Positions 16,646 to 26,557 of a DNA stretch of 64,000 nucleotides are shown here, piece by piece (the first letter of the stretch is position 1; each line of letters starts with the position of its first letter). Under the pieces are notes generated by a model. The model was not told the origin of the DNA. It saw nothing but the letters and a program-made list of their open reading frames with translations, and ran no database searches. Position numbers and translations under genes: made by a program. The stretch is from CAZMZF01 sp964570765 (GTDB lineage Bacteria; Zixibacteria; MSB-5A5; RBG-16-43-9). The DNA lies in contig CAZMZF010000013.1 in the NCBI GenBank assembly GCA_964570765.1, positions 1 to 64,000 of the forward strand. Reading direction: 5' to 3'.

Positions 16646-17746
16646 CTATATCAAAAACTTACCCGCTTTATAAATCAACTCGCCATCCGCATAGATTTCA
16701 CCGCCATCCCGCATATCGCAGAGCATATCCCAGTGTACGGCCGATTGATTTTTCCCCAGCGACTCTGGAATTGACCTTCCGATAGCAAGATGAACCGTTC
16801 CTCCAATTTTCTCGTCAAACAGCATATGCCGGGTGAACTTCTGGATGTTGAAATTTGTCCCGATAGCGATTTCCCCTATATATCTTGCTCCCGCATCTGT
16901 TTCTAAAAGCTGGTGTAATAGTTCTTCACCCTTGGCCGCAAAGGCTTTTATCACTTTCCCTTTCTCAAAGGTTAATTGAATGTCTTCAATTTCTCTACCT
17001 CCAAATATCCCCGGGAAACTGAATCTGATATGCCCTTCTGCGCTATCTTCTACTGGTCCTGTAAATAATTCGCCATCCGGGAAATTCACATGCCCGGAAC
17101 AATTCACCCACTTCCTGCTCTCGACCGACATTTTCAAATCTGTGTCTTTAGAAACGATTCTGATATTCTTTTTAGTATTAAGGATTTTGCAAATCCTGCC
17201 CTGCTCCTCTTCTATCTGTCTCCACTTGGTTATAGGGTCCGGATTATCGATATAGCCTGACCCATAGACGAAATCCTCATATTCGGCAAACGACATACTT
17301 GCTTCCTGGGCAGTCGCTCGATTCGGAAACATAGTGCCACACCACCTCAGCTCCCCTTTTGCTTCCCTTTCGAACCATATGTTTTTGAATTTGGCTGTGC
17401 CCTGAAATTCCAGTTTCAACTTTTCAGGATCGACATTCGAGAGCATTCTGGTGTTGGTCTCGCTCCAGAAAAAAAGATACGCATCTATCGTCTCTATCAT
17501 TTTATACATATCTGCTGGCACATATTTTATCTGTTCATCGCTACCATTTTTCAGTAATATCTCTTTTAGCTCATCATTAGTTATTCGTACTTGAGGAAAT
17601 GCACCCAGTTCCAGTGCTAACCGGTAGCATTCCTTGAGCAAGGGAAGCGAGGATACATCCCCTTGAATCAGTAATTTTTCTCCTTTTTTAATACCGAGCG
17701 AATACTTCAAAAGCACCTCTGCATGTTTCTTAATTCTGTAATCCAT
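16646..17746 (-). CDS. M29 family (thermophilic-type) aminopeptidase
   Basis: This 366-residue metallo-aminopeptidase removes N-terminal residues from peptides in the cytoplasm. The C-terminal metal and catalytic motif NQSAVHWDMLCDMR is intact, with the preceding Glu-containing FGGREIEDIQLTFEKG and GEIAIGTN segments typical of AmpS/aminopeptidase T. The start is firm: CAGGAGG lies seven bases before the ATG. Length is slightly below the 410 residues common in the family, mostly from a compact N-terminus. It is monocistronic, about 170 bp from the pgsA-type gene, with palindromes on its 3' side. Confidence 0.88.
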   Translation of the reverse strand: MDYRIKKHAEVLLKYSLGIKKGEKLLIQGDVSSLPLLKECYRLALELGAFPQVRITNDELKEILLKNGSDEQIKYVPADMYKMIETIDAYLFFWSETNTRMLSNVDPEKLKLEFQGTAKFKNIWFEREAKGELRWCGTMFPNRATAQEASMSFAEYEDFVYGSGYIDNPDPITKWRQIEEEQGRICKILNTKKNIRIVSKDTDLKMSVESRKWVNCSGHVNFPDGELFTGPVEDSAEGHIRFSFPGIFGGREIEDIQLTFEKGKVIKAFAAKGEELLHQLLETDAGARYIGEIAIGTNFNIQKFTRHMLFDEKIGGTVHLAIGRSIPESLGKNQSAVHWDMLCDMRDGGEIYADGELIYKAGKFLI

Positions 17747-17914
17747 TTTACCTCCTGAAAAGTTGTATCGCTGAGCCTTTAGTGAATGTTAATTTTTTAA
17801 AATCTCCTCTATATTTTAATACCTCTTAAGTAAAACCTGTCCATCTTACCATATTTCTTCAAAAAAATCAAGTATTTAATCTTCATTCATCTTAATTTGA
17901 ATACGAGGGGCAAC

Positions 17915-18472
17915 TCATGAATTACCTTTACCATTTGCGTATTCCTTCATAAATCTTATATACATTCTTAAATAAACAAAGACTGTAATCAAAATGACTA
18001 TCACCCCGATTCCCAAGAAAATCTTTTTTATATAATCCAGCTCTAAGACATAGAATAGAATGGTAAAACTCCAGACACAGGCATTAAGTTTACCCCAGAA
18101 GGCAGAGACCGGAACGATTCTTCTTTTTCTGATCACCAATAGTCCAGCTAAAAGAATCAGTATTTCTTTAGTGATAACCAGAACACACGCCCATACTGGA
18201 AAACCTTTATATATGGTGGTATAGAGTATAAAAATCCCGATCCCTAATTTGTCCACAAATGGGTCCAGGATTTTACCTAAATCTGAAACCTGATTCAGGG
18301 TGCGGGCAAGGAAACCATCTAAGACGTCTGTAATACCTGCAACTGCCATAAAGAAGACTGCGAGGAATAAATTGTCTTCTTTGAGAAAATAGAATATAAA
18401 AGGGTAAGAAAATAATCTTAAGAAAGTAAGCAGATTTGGAATTAAGAAAAAGTCAGTTTTTTTAATCTCCAT
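17915..18472 (-). CDS. pgsA: CDP-alcohol phosphatidyltransferase (PgsA type)
   Basis: The 185-residue integral membrane enzyme most likely transfers phosphatidyl from CDP-diacylglycerol to glycerol-3-phosphate, the committed step to phosphatidylglycerol. The CDP-alcohol motif is complete: DVLDGFLAR followed by GKILDPFVDK, giving the D..DG..AR........G...D...D pattern. About five hydrophobic helices are visible. It lies downstream of recN on the same strand, separated by palindromes at 18520-18573, so coupling to recN is uncertain. Other CDP-alcohol substrates cannot be excluded from sequence alone. Confidence 0.85.
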   Translation of the reverse strand: MEIKKTDFFLIPNLLTFLRLFSYPFIFYFLKEDNLFLAVFFMAVAGITDVLDGFLARTLNQVSDLGKILDPFVDKLGIGIFILYTTIYKGFPVWACVLVITKEILILLAGLLVIRKRRIVPVSAFWGKLNACVWSFTILFYVLELDYIKKIFLGIGVIVILITVFVYLRMYIRFMKEYANGKGNS

Positions 18473-18519
18473 TTAATTGATTTCTGTGGAGGTAACTTCG
18501 CTTTGATCACCCGCAATTG

Positions 18520-18573
18520 TAGGGGCGAGGTCCCCTCGCCCTCTGTGGAATGGGCGGGGAAACCCCGCCCCTA
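18520..18573. repeat. Two GTAGGGGC-family palindromes
   Basis: TAGGGGCGAGG/CCCTCGCCCT (18520-18543) and GGGCGGGG-AAA-CCCCGCCC (18552-18573) lie back to back between recN and pgsA. The outer ends read TGTAGGGG and CCCCTACA, so the pair is itself bounded by an inverted repeat. Confidence 0.75.
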
Positions 18574-18585
18574 CAAAAATATTTA

Positions 18586-20283
18586 TTACTCCTCAATCAT
18601 CTCCGCCGCATGTTCCAAGGTGAGATCGCTTATCTTTTTACCCGCCATCATCCGAGCGATCTCTTTTATCCTTTCATCTTTGGAAAGAAGTTTTATTTTA
18701 GTTATAGTCCTGTTTTTAGAAACCTCTTTATAAACCTTAAAATGATAATCTGCCTGGGAAGCGATCTGCTGAAGATGGGTTATACAGATGATCTGATGAT
18801 TTGCAGAAAGAGCTTTCATCCTCTTGCCCACAGCCTCAGCCATCTCCCCTCCTATCCCCACATCCACCTCATCGAAAATCATACTCGGTACCTGGTCCGA
18901 CTTAGCTAAAACCGATTTTAAAGCTAACATAATCCTGGAGATCTCCCCTCCGGATGCTATTTTGGCTAAAGGCTTCAACTCCTCACCCGGATTGGGTGAA
19001 ACGTAAAACTCAACCTGGTCCATCCCCTTCTCATCCACATAATATCTTTTCCCGTCTAATTGCAGAAGACCATCCTCAGCTTCCCGGTAGAAAATCTTTG
19101 TTTCAAAATCACATTTCTCCATTCCCAAAAAAGAAAGCTCTTTTTTTATCTTCCTGGCTAATTCGTTGCCCTTTTCTTTCCTTCTATTCGAAAGATATAT
19201 AGCATCTTTTTTTAGTATTTCTTTTAAATTCTTAATCTCCATCTCAATTTTTTGAATTAGCTCATCCCGGTTTTCAATTTTATCCAACTCATTTTTTATG
19301 CTGTCCGCATAACTTAAAACCCCTGACACAGATTGACCATATTTCTTCTTCATAGTGCTAATCAGATTCAACCTTTCCCGTATCTTCTCCAATCTTTCCG
19401 GCTCGAAGTTCAAACTATCCTTATATTCTTGCAAAAACCTGGAGGTTTCATCCAGCTGCAGGGTAGCAGAATTTAAAGCTTCGATATGCTCTTTTAACCT
19501 GAGGTCATACTCTCCCCCTTTTTCCAAATCCTTTCTTAAACAAGAGAGCCTTTCTAAGATGGACTCATCCTTCTCATGAAGCTCATGAAAGATTAGAGAG
19601 GCAATCTGAAAAAGGGTCTCTGCATTCTCCAGGATTATTTTCTCGGAGGAAAGCTCCTCCTCTTCTCCGGCTGAAAGATTAGCACTTAAAATCTCTTTGA
19701 GTTGAAATTGATAAAGCTCTTTTTTTTCTTTTGAAATTTTGTCTATTCTTTTCAGCTCCTCTAAATCCTCCAACTTTTTCTTCAGCTTGTAATAGCTATC
19801 GCTTACCCTGCTCAGGAGGTCTTTAGCCTCCACATAATTATCTAAATAGGTAAGATGTTCAGCAGAATTCAAAAGAGACTGGTGTTCATGCTGACCGTGA
19901 AGGTCTGCCAACTGATCACCGATAAGTTTGAGATTTGCCAGGGTAACTAACCGGTCATTCAGAAAACATCTGCTCGCCCCTTTACTGGAAAGCTCTCTGC
20001 GGATAATCAGCTGGTTTTCCAGATAAATTATACCAAGTTCAGATAAAAGTTTCTCAACTAGACCTTTTGGTTTGATCTCAAAAACCGTCTCAACTATGGC
20101 AGACTCAGCCCCGGTACGGATCATCTCTGAGGAAGCCCTCTCTCCCAGGGCTAAATTCAGAGCGCCGATGATAATCGATTTACCCGCCCCCGTAGCTCCG
20201 GTTAGAATATTCAAGCCAGGGTAAAATTCGACCTCTAAGTCTTCGACTATAGCAAAATTTCTTATCCTCAGAGATTTGAGCAT
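18586..20283 (-). CDS. recN: DNA repair protein RecN
   Basis: This 565-residue SMC-like ATPase acts in double-strand break repair. An N-terminal Walker A GATGAGKS, a long coiled-coil middle (about 150-350), the ABC signature LASGGEISR and Walker B IFDEVDVGIGG are all present in order. Length is normal. The gene follows nadK on the minus strand, a conserved pairing in many bacteria. The start at 20283 gives the family N-terminus MLKSLRIRNFAIVEDLEVEF directly. Confidence 0.95.
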   Translation of the reverse strand: MLKSLRIRNFAIVEDLEVEFYPGLNILTGATGAGKSIIIGALNLALGERASSEMIRTGAESAIVETVFEIKPKGLVEKLLSELGIIYLENQLIIRRELSSKGASRCFLNDRLVTLANLKLIGDQLADLHGQHEHQSLLNSAEHLTYLDNYVEAKDLLSRVSDSYYKLKKKLEDLEELKRIDKISKEKKELYQFQLKEILSANLSAGEEEELSSEKIILENAETLFQIASLIFHELHEKDESILERLSCLRKDLEKGGEYDLRLKEHIEALNSATLQLDETSRFLQEYKDSLNFEPERLEKIRERLNLISTMKKKYGQSVSGVLSYADSIKNELDKIENRDELIQKIEMEIKNLKEILKKDAIYLSNRRKEKGNELARKIKKELSFLGMEKCDFETKIFYREAEDGLLQLDGKRYYVDEKGMDQVEFYVSPNPGEELKPLAKIASGGEISRIMLALKSVLAKSDQVPSMIFDEVDVGIGGEMAEAVGKRMKALSANHQIICITHLQQIASQADYHFKVYKEVSKNRTITKIKLLSKDERIKEIARMMAGKKISDLTLEHAAEMIEE

Positions 20284-20306
20284 CAGTTTTTAACCTTTGA
20301 ACCTGT

Positions 20307-20452
20307 CGTAGGGGCAACCCCCTCCTTCGGCTCTGCTCCCTTCGACTTCGCTCAGGGGGACTGTGAGCACAATCGAACAGTCAGGACAGCGAGCCTGTCG
20401 AACCGTGTGGTTGCCCATAGGCAGGGCAGGCACGGGGGCCTGCCCCTACACT
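20307..20452. repeat. Composite palindromic block between nadK and recN
   Basis: The entire nadK-recN gap is a GTAGGGGCAACC...GGTTGCCC frame around a nested GAACAGTCAGGACAGCGAGCCTG-like segment, and it ends in a GGCAGGGCAGGCACGGGGGCC-type arm with CCCCTAC. It looks like several palindromic units inserted one into another. Confidence 0.55.
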
Positions 20453-21319
20453 TTACTTTCCGATCTTAGGCCTTGCTCCCCAGTGAAGCTTTGTTCTCAA
20501 AACCTCATAAAAAGACCGGTCCTGAAATTTAATCAGATTAATCAAATGCTTGGCTTTATGGATAAAGATGGTGCTGGGCGAATTCAACTTAAGAGAAACC
20601 TGGCCGTCCAGAGTCAACATCGCTTCGTTATGTTCAGATTCTACCACAATTTTTAAAAAATCGTTCCCTGAGAAAACCATAGGTCGTAAGGCTAAGGTAA
20701 AAGGACAGATGGGTGAGGCAATGATGGCATTTATCCTGGGATTGATGATTGGCCCATTAGCCGCCATAGAGTAAGCAGTTGAGCCAGTGGTCGTGGCTAA
20801 GATCAGACCATCCGCAGAATAAGAACAAACGAATTCTTTATTGTCATACAGATGAAGATGAATTAAACGTGCCACATTCCCCTTATCTATAACTATATCG
20901 TTTAGAGCAAAAAGATTTTTCTGTTTTAATCCGTGGATTTCTGCTTGCAAACACATCCTCTTATCGATAACATATTCCTTTTTCTTGATCCGATCTAAAG
21001 TCTTTTCGATTTTGTCAGAGGTGATCTCAGTTAAAAAACCTATGCTTCCTAAATTAATCCCCAGAATAGGATTCCCTTTACTCCCCACCGCACGGGCAGA
21101 GGAAAGCATAGTTCCATCTCCCCCTAAGGAGACTATAATCTGTGAGTAATCAGGAAGTTTTTCAAGCAGGACAGCTTTTTCTTTATAACCAACTAACCTG
21201 GATAATTCCGGGATTAAATAGAAATCGATCTTATTCTTTTGAGCCCAGCGGATTATTCGATTAACTGTCGATTTAACCTTTGGCTTTTTAACGTTCGCCA
21301 CAATCCCTATGCTTTTCAT
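20453..21319 (-). CDS. nadK: NAD kinase
   Basis: The 288-residue kinase phosphorylates NAD to NADP using ATP or polyphosphate. The GGDGTML motif that provides the catalytic Asp, NLGSIGFLTE and the later Ser/Ala-rich TTTGSTAYSMAANGPI segment are all present. Length is normal. It lies between dxs and recN in the xseA-xseB-ispA-dxs-nadK-recN series; the rRNA methyltransferase TlyA often found next to nadK is absent here. Confidence 0.95.
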   Translation of the reverse strand: MKSIGIVANVKKPKVKSTVNRIIRWAQKNKIDFYLIPELSRLVGYKEKAVLLEKLPDYSQIIVSLGGDGTMLSSARAVGSKGNPILGINLGSIGFLTEITSDKIEKTLDRIKKKEYVIDKRMCLQAEIHGLKQKNLFALNDIVIDKGNVARLIHLHLYDNKEFVCSYSADGLILATTTGSTAYSMAANGPIINPRINAIIASPICPFTLALRPMVFSGNDFLKIVVESEHNEAMLTLDGQVSLKLNSPSTIFIHKAKHLINLIKFQDRSFYEVLRTKLHWGARPKIGK

Positions 21320-21362
21320 CTTACTTCTACCTTTTTATTTTTCCCTGAAGATTTAATTTAAA

Positions 21363-23270
21363 TCACAAAATATCCAACTGATTAGAAGGGGCTTTTTCTT
21401 TGATCTTGACCATTTGTTTGACTGCCTTAATTATCCCTTCCTTGTCCAGCCCCAATAGATTTAAAAGCTCTTTACGGCTTCCGTGCTCGATAAACTTATC
21501 CGGGATCCCTAATCTTTTCAGGTCTATTTTCTGAATCCCTTTTTCAAAGATGAACTCAGCTATCGCACTGCCGAAGCCACCGGAAAGAACGTTCTCCTCA
21601 ATCGTCAGAACTTTATCAAACCCTTTGAGAGAAGACAAAAGAAGCTTTTCATCTAAAGGTTTTATGATCCGGCAGTTGATAACTTCTGCTTCTATCCCCT
21701 CAGATGAAAGCTCGAAAGCCGCATCTATGGCGGGATAGACCATAGAGCCTACTGCTAAGATTAAAAGGTCTTTCCCTTTTCTCAGGATTTCCCATCGGTC
21801 TAAAGGCAGGAGATTAAACTCCTGTTTGATCTCTTTATCCGGAATAGCAGTTCGCGGATAACGGATTGCAACTGGAGATTTCCCCCAGTTTACTGCGGTA
21901 TATAACATATCTTTTAATTCATTTCCATCTTTGGGTGACATAACTGTTATATTTGGTATCTGTCTTAAATAGGAGAGGTCAAAGGCTCCATGATGAGTGG
22001 GCCCATCCTCACCTACTAAACCCGCTCTATCAATGGCTAATATAACCGGAAGATTCTGCAAAGCCATATCGTGGATCATCTGATCAAAAGCCCTCTGTAG
22101 AAAAGTGGAATAAACTGCAAAAACCGGCTTCAAGCCTGATACAGCTAATCCGCAGGCAAATGTGGTCCCGTGCTGTTCTGCAATCCCTACATCATAAAAT
22201 CTCTTGGGAAATTTTAAAGAGAAATCCAGAAGTCCGGTGCCCAAACACATAGCTGCGGTGATAACCACCAGCTCCTGGTCCATCTCTGCTAATTTAACCA
22301 TGGTCTGACCAAAAATATCTGTATAAGCTTTTTTACCGACATCATTCGATTTTCCAGTCACCTTGTCAAACTTACCTATCCCGTGAAATTTAGGAGCATC
22401 CTCCTCCGCGAATTTGTATCCTTTCCCCTTTTGAGTCAAAATATGTAAAAGTTTAGGCCCCTTAAAATTCTTAAGATGTTCTAAGGTCTTTATCAGTTGA
22501 TTTATATCGTGGCCATCTATTGGACCAAAATACCTGAATCCTAATTTCTCGAAGATTATCCCTGGCACTAAAAACCCTTTTATACTTTCCTCTGCTTGAG
22601 CTACCATGGCCCTGATCTTATCTCTCCTTTTGAACCTCCCCACCATCTCCCAGATCTCAGCTTTGAGTTTATTATACTTTTCATCTGTCAAAAGGTCTGT
22701 TAGATATTTGGAAACAGCACCAACATTTTTGGAGATAGACATCGCGTTGTCATTCAAGACCACCAAAAGGTCTTTCCCCTGCGCACCTGCATTGTTTAAT
22801 CCTTCAAATGATATCCCGCCCGACAATGCTCCATCACCGATCACCGCTATAATTTTATAATCTTCACCTTTCTGGTCACGTGCACAAGCCATCCCTAAAG
22901 CGGCGGAGATAGAGGTTGAAGCATGCCCGGCTCCAAAGGAGTCATATTCGCTTTCTATCCTTTTGGTGAATCCACTTATACCCTGATACTGCCTCAAGCT
23001 CTCGAATCTATCTTTCCTTCCGGTTAATAGCTTATGCGTATAACATTGATGGCTCACATCCCAGATGAGCTTATCCCTGGGCAGATCGAAAACGTAATGC
23101 AGAGCCAAGGTTAGCTCCACCACTCCTAAGTTTGAAGCCAAGTGCCCGCCGGTTTTGGATACTACAGTGATAATTTTTTCCCTGACCTCCTGGGCTAATT
23201 GAGGGAGCTTTTCCAAGGGGATTTTTTTAAGATCAGCCGGTGAGTTAATTTTATCTAAAAGGCTTTCCAT
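21363..23270 (-). CDS. dxs: 1-deoxy-D-xylulose-5-phosphate synthase
   Basis: This thiamine diphosphate enzyme condenses pyruvate and glyceraldehyde-3-phosphate, the first step of the MEP isoprenoid pathway. The ThDP motif GDGALSGGISFEGLNNAG, the DRAGLVGEDGPTHHGAFD segment of the pyrimidine domain and a C-terminal transketolase domain are intact. The internal ATG at 23270 is preferred because the family begins at MESLLDKINSPADL; a TTG at 23291 is possible. It directly follows ispA, so precursor and prenyl chain synthesis are co-transcribed. Confidence 0.95.
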   Translation of the reverse strand: MESLLDKINSPADLKKIPLEKLPQLAQEVREKIITVVSKTGGHLASNLGVVELTLALHYVFDLPRDKLIWDVSHQCYTHKLLTGRKDRFESLRQYQGISGFTKRIESEYDSFGAGHASTSISAALGMACARDQKGEDYKIIAVIGDGALSGGISFEGLNNAGAQGKDLLVVLNDNAMSISKNVGAVSKYLTDLLTDEKYNKLKAEIWEMVGRFKRRDKIRAMVAQAEESIKGFLVPGIIFEKLGFRYFGPIDGHDINQLIKTLEHLKNFKGPKLLHILTQKGKGYKFAEEDAPKFHGIGKFDKVTGKSNDVGKKAYTDIFGQTMVKLAEMDQELVVITAAMCLGTGLLDFSLKFPKRFYDVGIAEQHGTTFACGLAVSGLKPVFAVYSTFLQRAFDQMIHDMALQNLPVILAIDRAGLVGEDGPTHHGAFDLSYLRQIPNITVMSPKDGNELKDMLYTAVNWGKSPVAIRYPRTAIPDKEIKQEFNLLPLDRWEILRKGKDLLILAVGSMVYPAIDAAFELSSEGIEAEVINCRIIKPLDEKLLLSSLKGFDKVLTIEENVLSGGFGSAIAEFIFEKGIQKIDLKRLGIPDKFIEHGSRKELLNLLGLDKEGIIKAVKQMVKIKEKAPSNQLDIL

Positions 23271-23317
23271 CTTTTGTTCTATACCTTTCAATCATTTAAA
23301 GTTCAAGCTAATTAGAT

Positions 23318-24214
23318 TCAACCAATCCTATCATATACATAATCAGCCAACTTCTCAAAAATCCAGCTTTTTTCTTTTAAAATACCTAACTTTCCTTTTG
23401 CTTGTTTTAACAAATTTCTGGATAAAGATTTCGATTTCTCCAACCCTGCTACCTCAGGGTAAGTAGCTTTTGAATTAGCTTTGTCCGAGCCCCTTTTCTT
23501 CCCGATCTCCTCCTCTTTGCCCACCACATCCAGGATATCATCCACAATCTGAAAAGCCAATCCAAATCTCTCCGCATAATAAGTAAGAGCCAGAAGAGTC
23601 TTTTTATCTGCACCTCCCAAGATCGCCCCTGCCCTGATAGATGCCCTTAATAGTTTTCCGGTCTTATGAGTATGGATATATTCCACTTGTTTTAAAGAGA
23701 CTTTTTTGCCTTCAGCCTCCAAATCTTTCACCTGACCGCCGATCATCCCCTCTGTTCCGATAGCTTTAGTCACTTCTAAGACTACTTTAGGATTTCCCGC
23801 TTTCAGTAAAAGCTCAAAGGCTAAAGCATGCAAAGCATCCCCGGCTAAGACCGCCATCCCCTCACCATAAACTTTATGCAGAGTAGGTTTCCCCCTTCTC
23901 AGGTCATCATTATCCATACAGGGCAGATCATCGTGGATTAAGGAATAGGTATGGATCAACTCTAAGGCACAGGCAACCGGAAGAATTTTTTTACCCTTGC
24001 CACCAACTGCTTCAAAAGAGGCAATCGCTAAAATTGGACGCAGCCTTTTCCCTCCAGCGAAAACCGAATAGCGCATTGCCTTATGAAGATTTTTAGGCTC
24101 AACCTTTTCATCCGGTAGAAAACTATCCAGCGCCCGTTCTATGATAACTCTTTTCTTTTGCAGATATTCTTTGAAATTCTCTTTTCTATTTACTTCCACC
24201 ATTTCTCTTTTCAT
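23318..24214 (-). CDS. ispA: Polyprenyl (farnesyl/geranylgeranyl) diphosphate synthase
   Basis: This 298-residue trans-prenyltransferase elongates DMAPP with IPP. The first Asp-rich motif is DDLPCMDND, with the two-residue insertion of type II bacterial FPP synthases, and the second is DDILD. The GGKRLRP and GQVKDLEAE motifs are present. Position between xseB and dxs is the common bacterial order and supports a C15 role, but chain length cannot be fixed from sequence. Two nearby ATGs (24214 and 24202) are both possible starts. Confidence 0.92.
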   Translation of the reverse strand: MKREMVEVNRKENFKEYLQKKRVIIERALDSFLPDEKVEPKNLHKAMRYSVFAGGKRLRPILAIASFEAVGGKGKKILPVACALELIHTYSLIHDDLPCMDNDDLRRGKPTLHKVYGEGMAVLAGDALHALAFELLLKAGNPKVVLEVTKAIGTEGMIGGQVKDLEAEGKKVSLKQVEYIHTHKTGKLLRASIRAGAILGGADKKTLLALTYYAERFGLAFQIVDDILDVVGKEEEIGKKRGSDKANSKATYPEVAGLEKSKSLSRNLLKQAKGKLGILKEKSWIFEKLADYVYDRIG

Positions 24215-24266
24215 ATCTTTCGTCTTCCGTCTTACATCTTACGTCTCACGTTCCTTTTTTTACTTC

Positions 24267-24515
24267 TCACTCCTCCTCTTCTTCTTTTTCCTCTGCTTCT
24301 AAAGGTTCCGTCTTAAACTCCTTCTCACCTGACTTAATCAATTTCTCGACCTTGCTTTCAGCCTCAGAGAGTTTCTTAGTACAAAGGCGGGATAATTCAA
24401 TCCCTTCCTCGAAAAGTTTAAGAGACTCATCCAGAGATAATTCCCCACCTTCCAATCTCTGAATAATCTCCTCTAATCTTTTCAATGCATTTTCAAAGTT
24501 ATTTTTCTTCGGCAT
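24267..24515 (-). CDS. xseB: Exodeoxyribonuclease VII small subunit
   Basis: This 82-residue, mostly helical subunit associates with XseA to form the single-strand-specific exonuclease VII. The conserved FENALKRLEEIIQRLEGGEL and LSLDESLKLFEEGIEL blocks are present, followed by a Glu-rich tail. It lies downstream of xseA and upstream of ispA on the minus strand, the standard order. The 172-bp gap to xseA is unusually long for this pair and carries no gene. Confidence 0.95.
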   Translation of the reverse strand: MPKKNNFENALKRLEEIIQRLEGGELSLDESLKLFEEGIELSRLCTKKLSEAESKVEKLIKSGEKEFKTEPLEAEEKEEEEE

Positions 24516-24688
24516 ATTGTGTCAATATATCACTGAATATATTTTCTGGCAAATAGTTTTATTGTTAATTAACCCACCTTGAGGACAAGTCCGAATTTGG
24601 ATCCGTAGGAGCGGGATTACCAACAAAGTCACACCTCGTATACCCACAGCTTGCCCGTATGGGTTACCCACAACCTGGGAATACACCT

Positions 24689-25891
24689 TTACGATTCATC
24701 TATTTTCCTGACCTCTGCCTCTATCTTTCCTTTAAAGAATTTTATCTCGACTCGATTTTTTAACTGTAGAGTTTCCGCATCTCTTACAATCTCCATCCCC
24801 GGCAGTTTTCTGGTCAGGGAAAACCCTCTTTCCAGAACTGATAGAGGGGAAAGAACATTTAATTTTCCCAGGACTAAAGATAAACTTTTCTTTTTGAATT
24901 CAAAACAGTTTTTTATCTCCTTTAAAAGTCCTTTCAAAAGCTCATCTGCTCTTTGAGCCTTCTGGGAAATTAAATCAACCGTTTTTTTGAACCCGTAGCT
25001 TTCCTTAGCTAAGATTATTCTGGATTTATAATCATCAATTATGAGCCTCTGGGTTGCAATCAAAGTCCTAAACAAATTTCTTACCTCTTTGATAACCTCA
25101 ACTCTGTTTTTAACTGCCAGCTCAGCCGCAGCGGATGGCGTAGGGGCTCTTAAATCAGCTACGAAATCTGCAATGGTAAAATCCACCTCGTGACCGACTG
25201 CGGAGATGATAGGAATTGTAGAATTGTAAATTGCCCGGGCAACGATCTCTTCGTTAAAAGCCCACAAATCCTCCAGTGAGCCGCCACCTCTTCCCACAAT
25301 TAAAAGATCAGCCTTTTTATATTCATTGAAATCCTTAATCGCCTGTGAAATTTCATCTGCCGCACCTTCACCCTGAACCCTGACCGGGTACAAGATAATC
25401 TTCACACCGGGTGCACGGCGGTGAATGATTTTTATAATATCCCGGATTGCCGCACCAGTTGGCGAAGTAACAACTCCGATTACCTCAGGATATTCGGGTA
25501 TTGGCTTTTTATGAGCTTCATCGAACAAACCTTCGTTATATAATCTCTCTTTCAACTGCTGAAAGGCTAATTCAAGCTCTCCAATCCCAACCGGATGAAG
25601 CTTAATAATATTAAGTTGATACTGCCCGCTTTTCTCATAAACCGTGATATTTCCTAAGGCAAAAACCTTCATCCCATCCTGCGGCTCAAAGACAAGCTTT
25701 TTCCCCTCCCAGCGAAAAAGGACACACCTGATCTGAGCATTTTCATCTTTCAGGGAGAAATACCTGTGCCCGGAAGAATGCAGAGTATAATTGGAGATTT
25801 CCCCTTCGACCCACAGAGTAGGAAAACTCTGCTCTAAGAGATTTTTAATCTCCCTGGTTATCTCCGAGACTTTGTAGATTTTGGCTTGCAT
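24689..25891 (-). CDS. xseA: Exodeoxyribonuclease VII large subunit
   Basis: The large subunit provides the OB-fold DNA-binding domain (about 1-110, beginning YKVSEITREIKNLL) and the catalytic domain with GVVTSPTGAAIRDI and GRGGGSLEDLWAFNEE. A coiled-coil region and C-terminal Exo VII tail follow. The ATG at 25891 is preferred because family members begin with this residue pattern; a TTG at 25933 would add residues encoded by a palindromic repeat. About 400 residues is a normal length. It is the first gene of the xseA to recN series. Confidence 0.93.
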   Translation of the reverse strand: MQAKIYKVSEITREIKNLLEQSFPTLWVEGEISNYTLHSSGHRYFSLKDENAQIRCVLFRWEGKKLVFEPQDGMKVFALGNITVYEKSGQYQLNIIKLHPVGIGELELAFQQLKERLYNEGLFDEAHKKPIPEYPEVIGVVTSPTGAAIRDIIKIIHRRAPGVKIILYPVRVQGEGAADEISQAIKDFNEYKKADLLIVGRGGGSLEDLWAFNEEIVARAIYNSTIPIISAVGHEVDFTIADFVADLRAPTPSAAAELAVKNRVEVIKEVRNLFRTLIATQRLIIDDYKSRIILAKESYGFKKTVDLISQKAQRADELLKGLLKEIKNCFEFKKKSLSLVLGKLNVLSPLSVLERGFSLTRKLPGMEIVRDAETLQLKNRVEIKFFKGKIEAEVRKIDES

Positions 25892-25920
25892 AGTTCGGTT
25901 TTTGTAGTGCTTTTCGTAGT

Positions 25921-26037
25921 GCGAGGCCGTCAAGGTCTTGAGACTTTCAGCCTCGCTTAAGCGACCCTAAAAGTCGCGTAGTATAGGTTTTAGACCTCTG
26001 CGGCTGAGCCCTGAAGGCTCAGCTACGCGTCTATTCG
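25921..26037. repeat. Nested palindromes upstream of xseA
   Basis: GCGAGGC...GCCTCGC arms at 25921-25955 and a GGCTGAGCC-CTGAA-GGCTCAGC hairpin near 26002-26024 are enclosed by CGCGTAG/CTACGCG arms (25976-26028). This is another form of the composite intergenic palindromes. Confidence 0.6.
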
Positions 26038-26042
26038 AATTC

Positions 26043-26104
26043 GGACAGGGGACCCCGCAGTCCGCCAGAGACGGATCGCTTCACTCAACAAGCCCTGTCC
26101 CTAC
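26043..26104. repeat. GGACAGGG...CCCTGTCC dispersed repeat, copy 1
   Basis: The element starts GGACAGGGGACCCCGCAG and ends CTCAACAAGCCCTGTCCCTAC. A closely similar copy lies at 44040-44095, differing mainly in the central loop. The remaining sequence to 26557 carries only a small GGAGGTCT-GA-AGACCTCC hairpin near 26364-26381 and no gene. Confidence 0.75.
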
Positions 26105-26557
26105 GAAAACTACCTCACAACTGATTACAAAGATTGAGCAGATATAACAACATCTAACTATCTGCTTGAAAAATCAGCTTAATCTTCTCCATCAGCTGTG
26201 AATTCAATCATTTCCCCTCTCCTGACAAATCAGGAAACTACAAATTTTTCAACCTATTTGAATAAATAATATGCACCAGTAGGAGATTTGTCAATCAATA
26301 TATTGAAAATAGAAAAAAATGACGGATGACGAATAACGAATGACTAATAACAACAAAAAATCTGGAGGTCTGAAGACCTCCGCTACATTGATAATCAAAA
26401 AACGTGACCGTGACACGTATCTCGTGAACGTAGAGATTGGCAGGGTGTGTAAAGGTCAATCCGGTAACCCCATCTTGACCTCAAGATGGTTTATTCTTAC
26501 TGATTACAGATTCTTCCCCCGCCAACGGCGGGGTCAGAATGACAATTAAGTGATACT

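Noticed and set aside
26340..26549. 69-codon frame in the gap between xseA and rlmI
   Set aside because: It is built from palindromic repeat sequence (GGAGGTCT hairpin and a CCGCC...GGCGG unit) and has no ribosome binding site.
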